Origin: Bacteroidaceae bacterium | GTDB taxonomy: Bacteria; Bacteroidota; Bacteroidia; Bacteroidales; Bacteroidaceae | NCBI GenBank assembly: GCA_024695315.1 | Contig: JAILIJ010000307.1 | Span: forward strand, 1 to 5,742 | Direction of reading: 5' to 3' | DNA length: 5,742 bases | Shown: one piece after another, positions 5,650 through 5,742 of the stretch | How positions within the stretch are numbered: the stretch's first letter is position 1 | Layout: each line of letters begins with the position of its first letter | The notes under the pieces: model-generated | The model's database searches: none | Seen by the model: the letters and a program-made list of their open reading frames with translations, nothing else | Told to the model about the DNA's origin: nothing | Made by a program: the position numbers and the translations under genes

Positions 5650-5670
5650 ATATTTTGTAAAATATTTATC
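5650..5670 (+). terminator. Weak AT-only hairpin after the GH43 gene
   Basis: ATATTTT at 5650-5656 is complementary to AAAATAT at 5659-5665, effectively a 6-bp stem with a 4-nt loop, followed by TTATC. It starts two bases after the stop codon. It has no GC pair and only a short T-run, so it would be a weak terminator at best. The remaining bases to 5742 are AT-rich with no supported gene. Confidence 0.25.
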
Positions 5671-5742
5671 TGCTAAAAGTATCATGTTTGAAAATTGGAA
5701 CATCGTATCCTAAAATATTTTTCATAATCATGGTTTACTGTA

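Noticed and set aside
5730..5742. Start of a further gene at the ATG at 5730
   Set aside because: Only four codons remain before the window ends and there is no clear promoter, so it cannot be supported.

Overview
The window looks like a piece of a Bacteroidales genome, most likely Prevotella or a close relative. The evidence is AT-rich intergenic DNA, A-rich translation leaders without Shine-Dalgarno sites, two good matches to the Bacteroidetes -7 promoter element (TAnnTTTG), and a gene set typical of this group: a C10 cysteine protease, a DbpA-type RNA helicase with a DEFD motif II, and a secreted GH43 glycosidase. The genus is inferred from style and family resemblance, not from a marker gene.

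Layout. (1) 1-1639, plus strand: the 3' part of a streptopain-like (C10) cysteine peptidase gene whose signal peptide and prodomain lie off the left edge. (2) 1722-3086, plus strand: a complete DEAD-box helicase with a C-terminal DbpA RNA-binding domain, followed by a clear hairpin terminator at 3111-3171. (3) 3172-4045: about 0.87 kb without a conventional gene. Its left part is AT-rich and repetitive, with two copies of an AAAAATCCCCTTT element and nested inverted repeats. Its middle holds what looks like an independent minus-strand transcription unit: a -33/-7 promoter at 3666-3696, a GC-rich 5' hairpin, a possible 27-codon reading frame, and a hairpin terminator with a U7-G-U6 tail at 3469-3508. 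Its right part has no recognisable gene. (4) 4046-5647, plus strand: a complete secreted GH43 beta-xylosidase/arabinofuranosidase-type enzyme with its own -7 promoter element at 4003. (5) 5648-5742: a short AT-rich tail.

The three large genes do not form an obvious pathway: one acts on proteins outside the cell, one on rRNA in ribosome assembly, and one on plant-wall oligosaccharides. They seem to be separately expressed neighbours. The most interesting item is the small minus-strand unit at about 3470-3696, which could be a structured small RNA, a small-protein mRNA, or both. No known system was recognised there.
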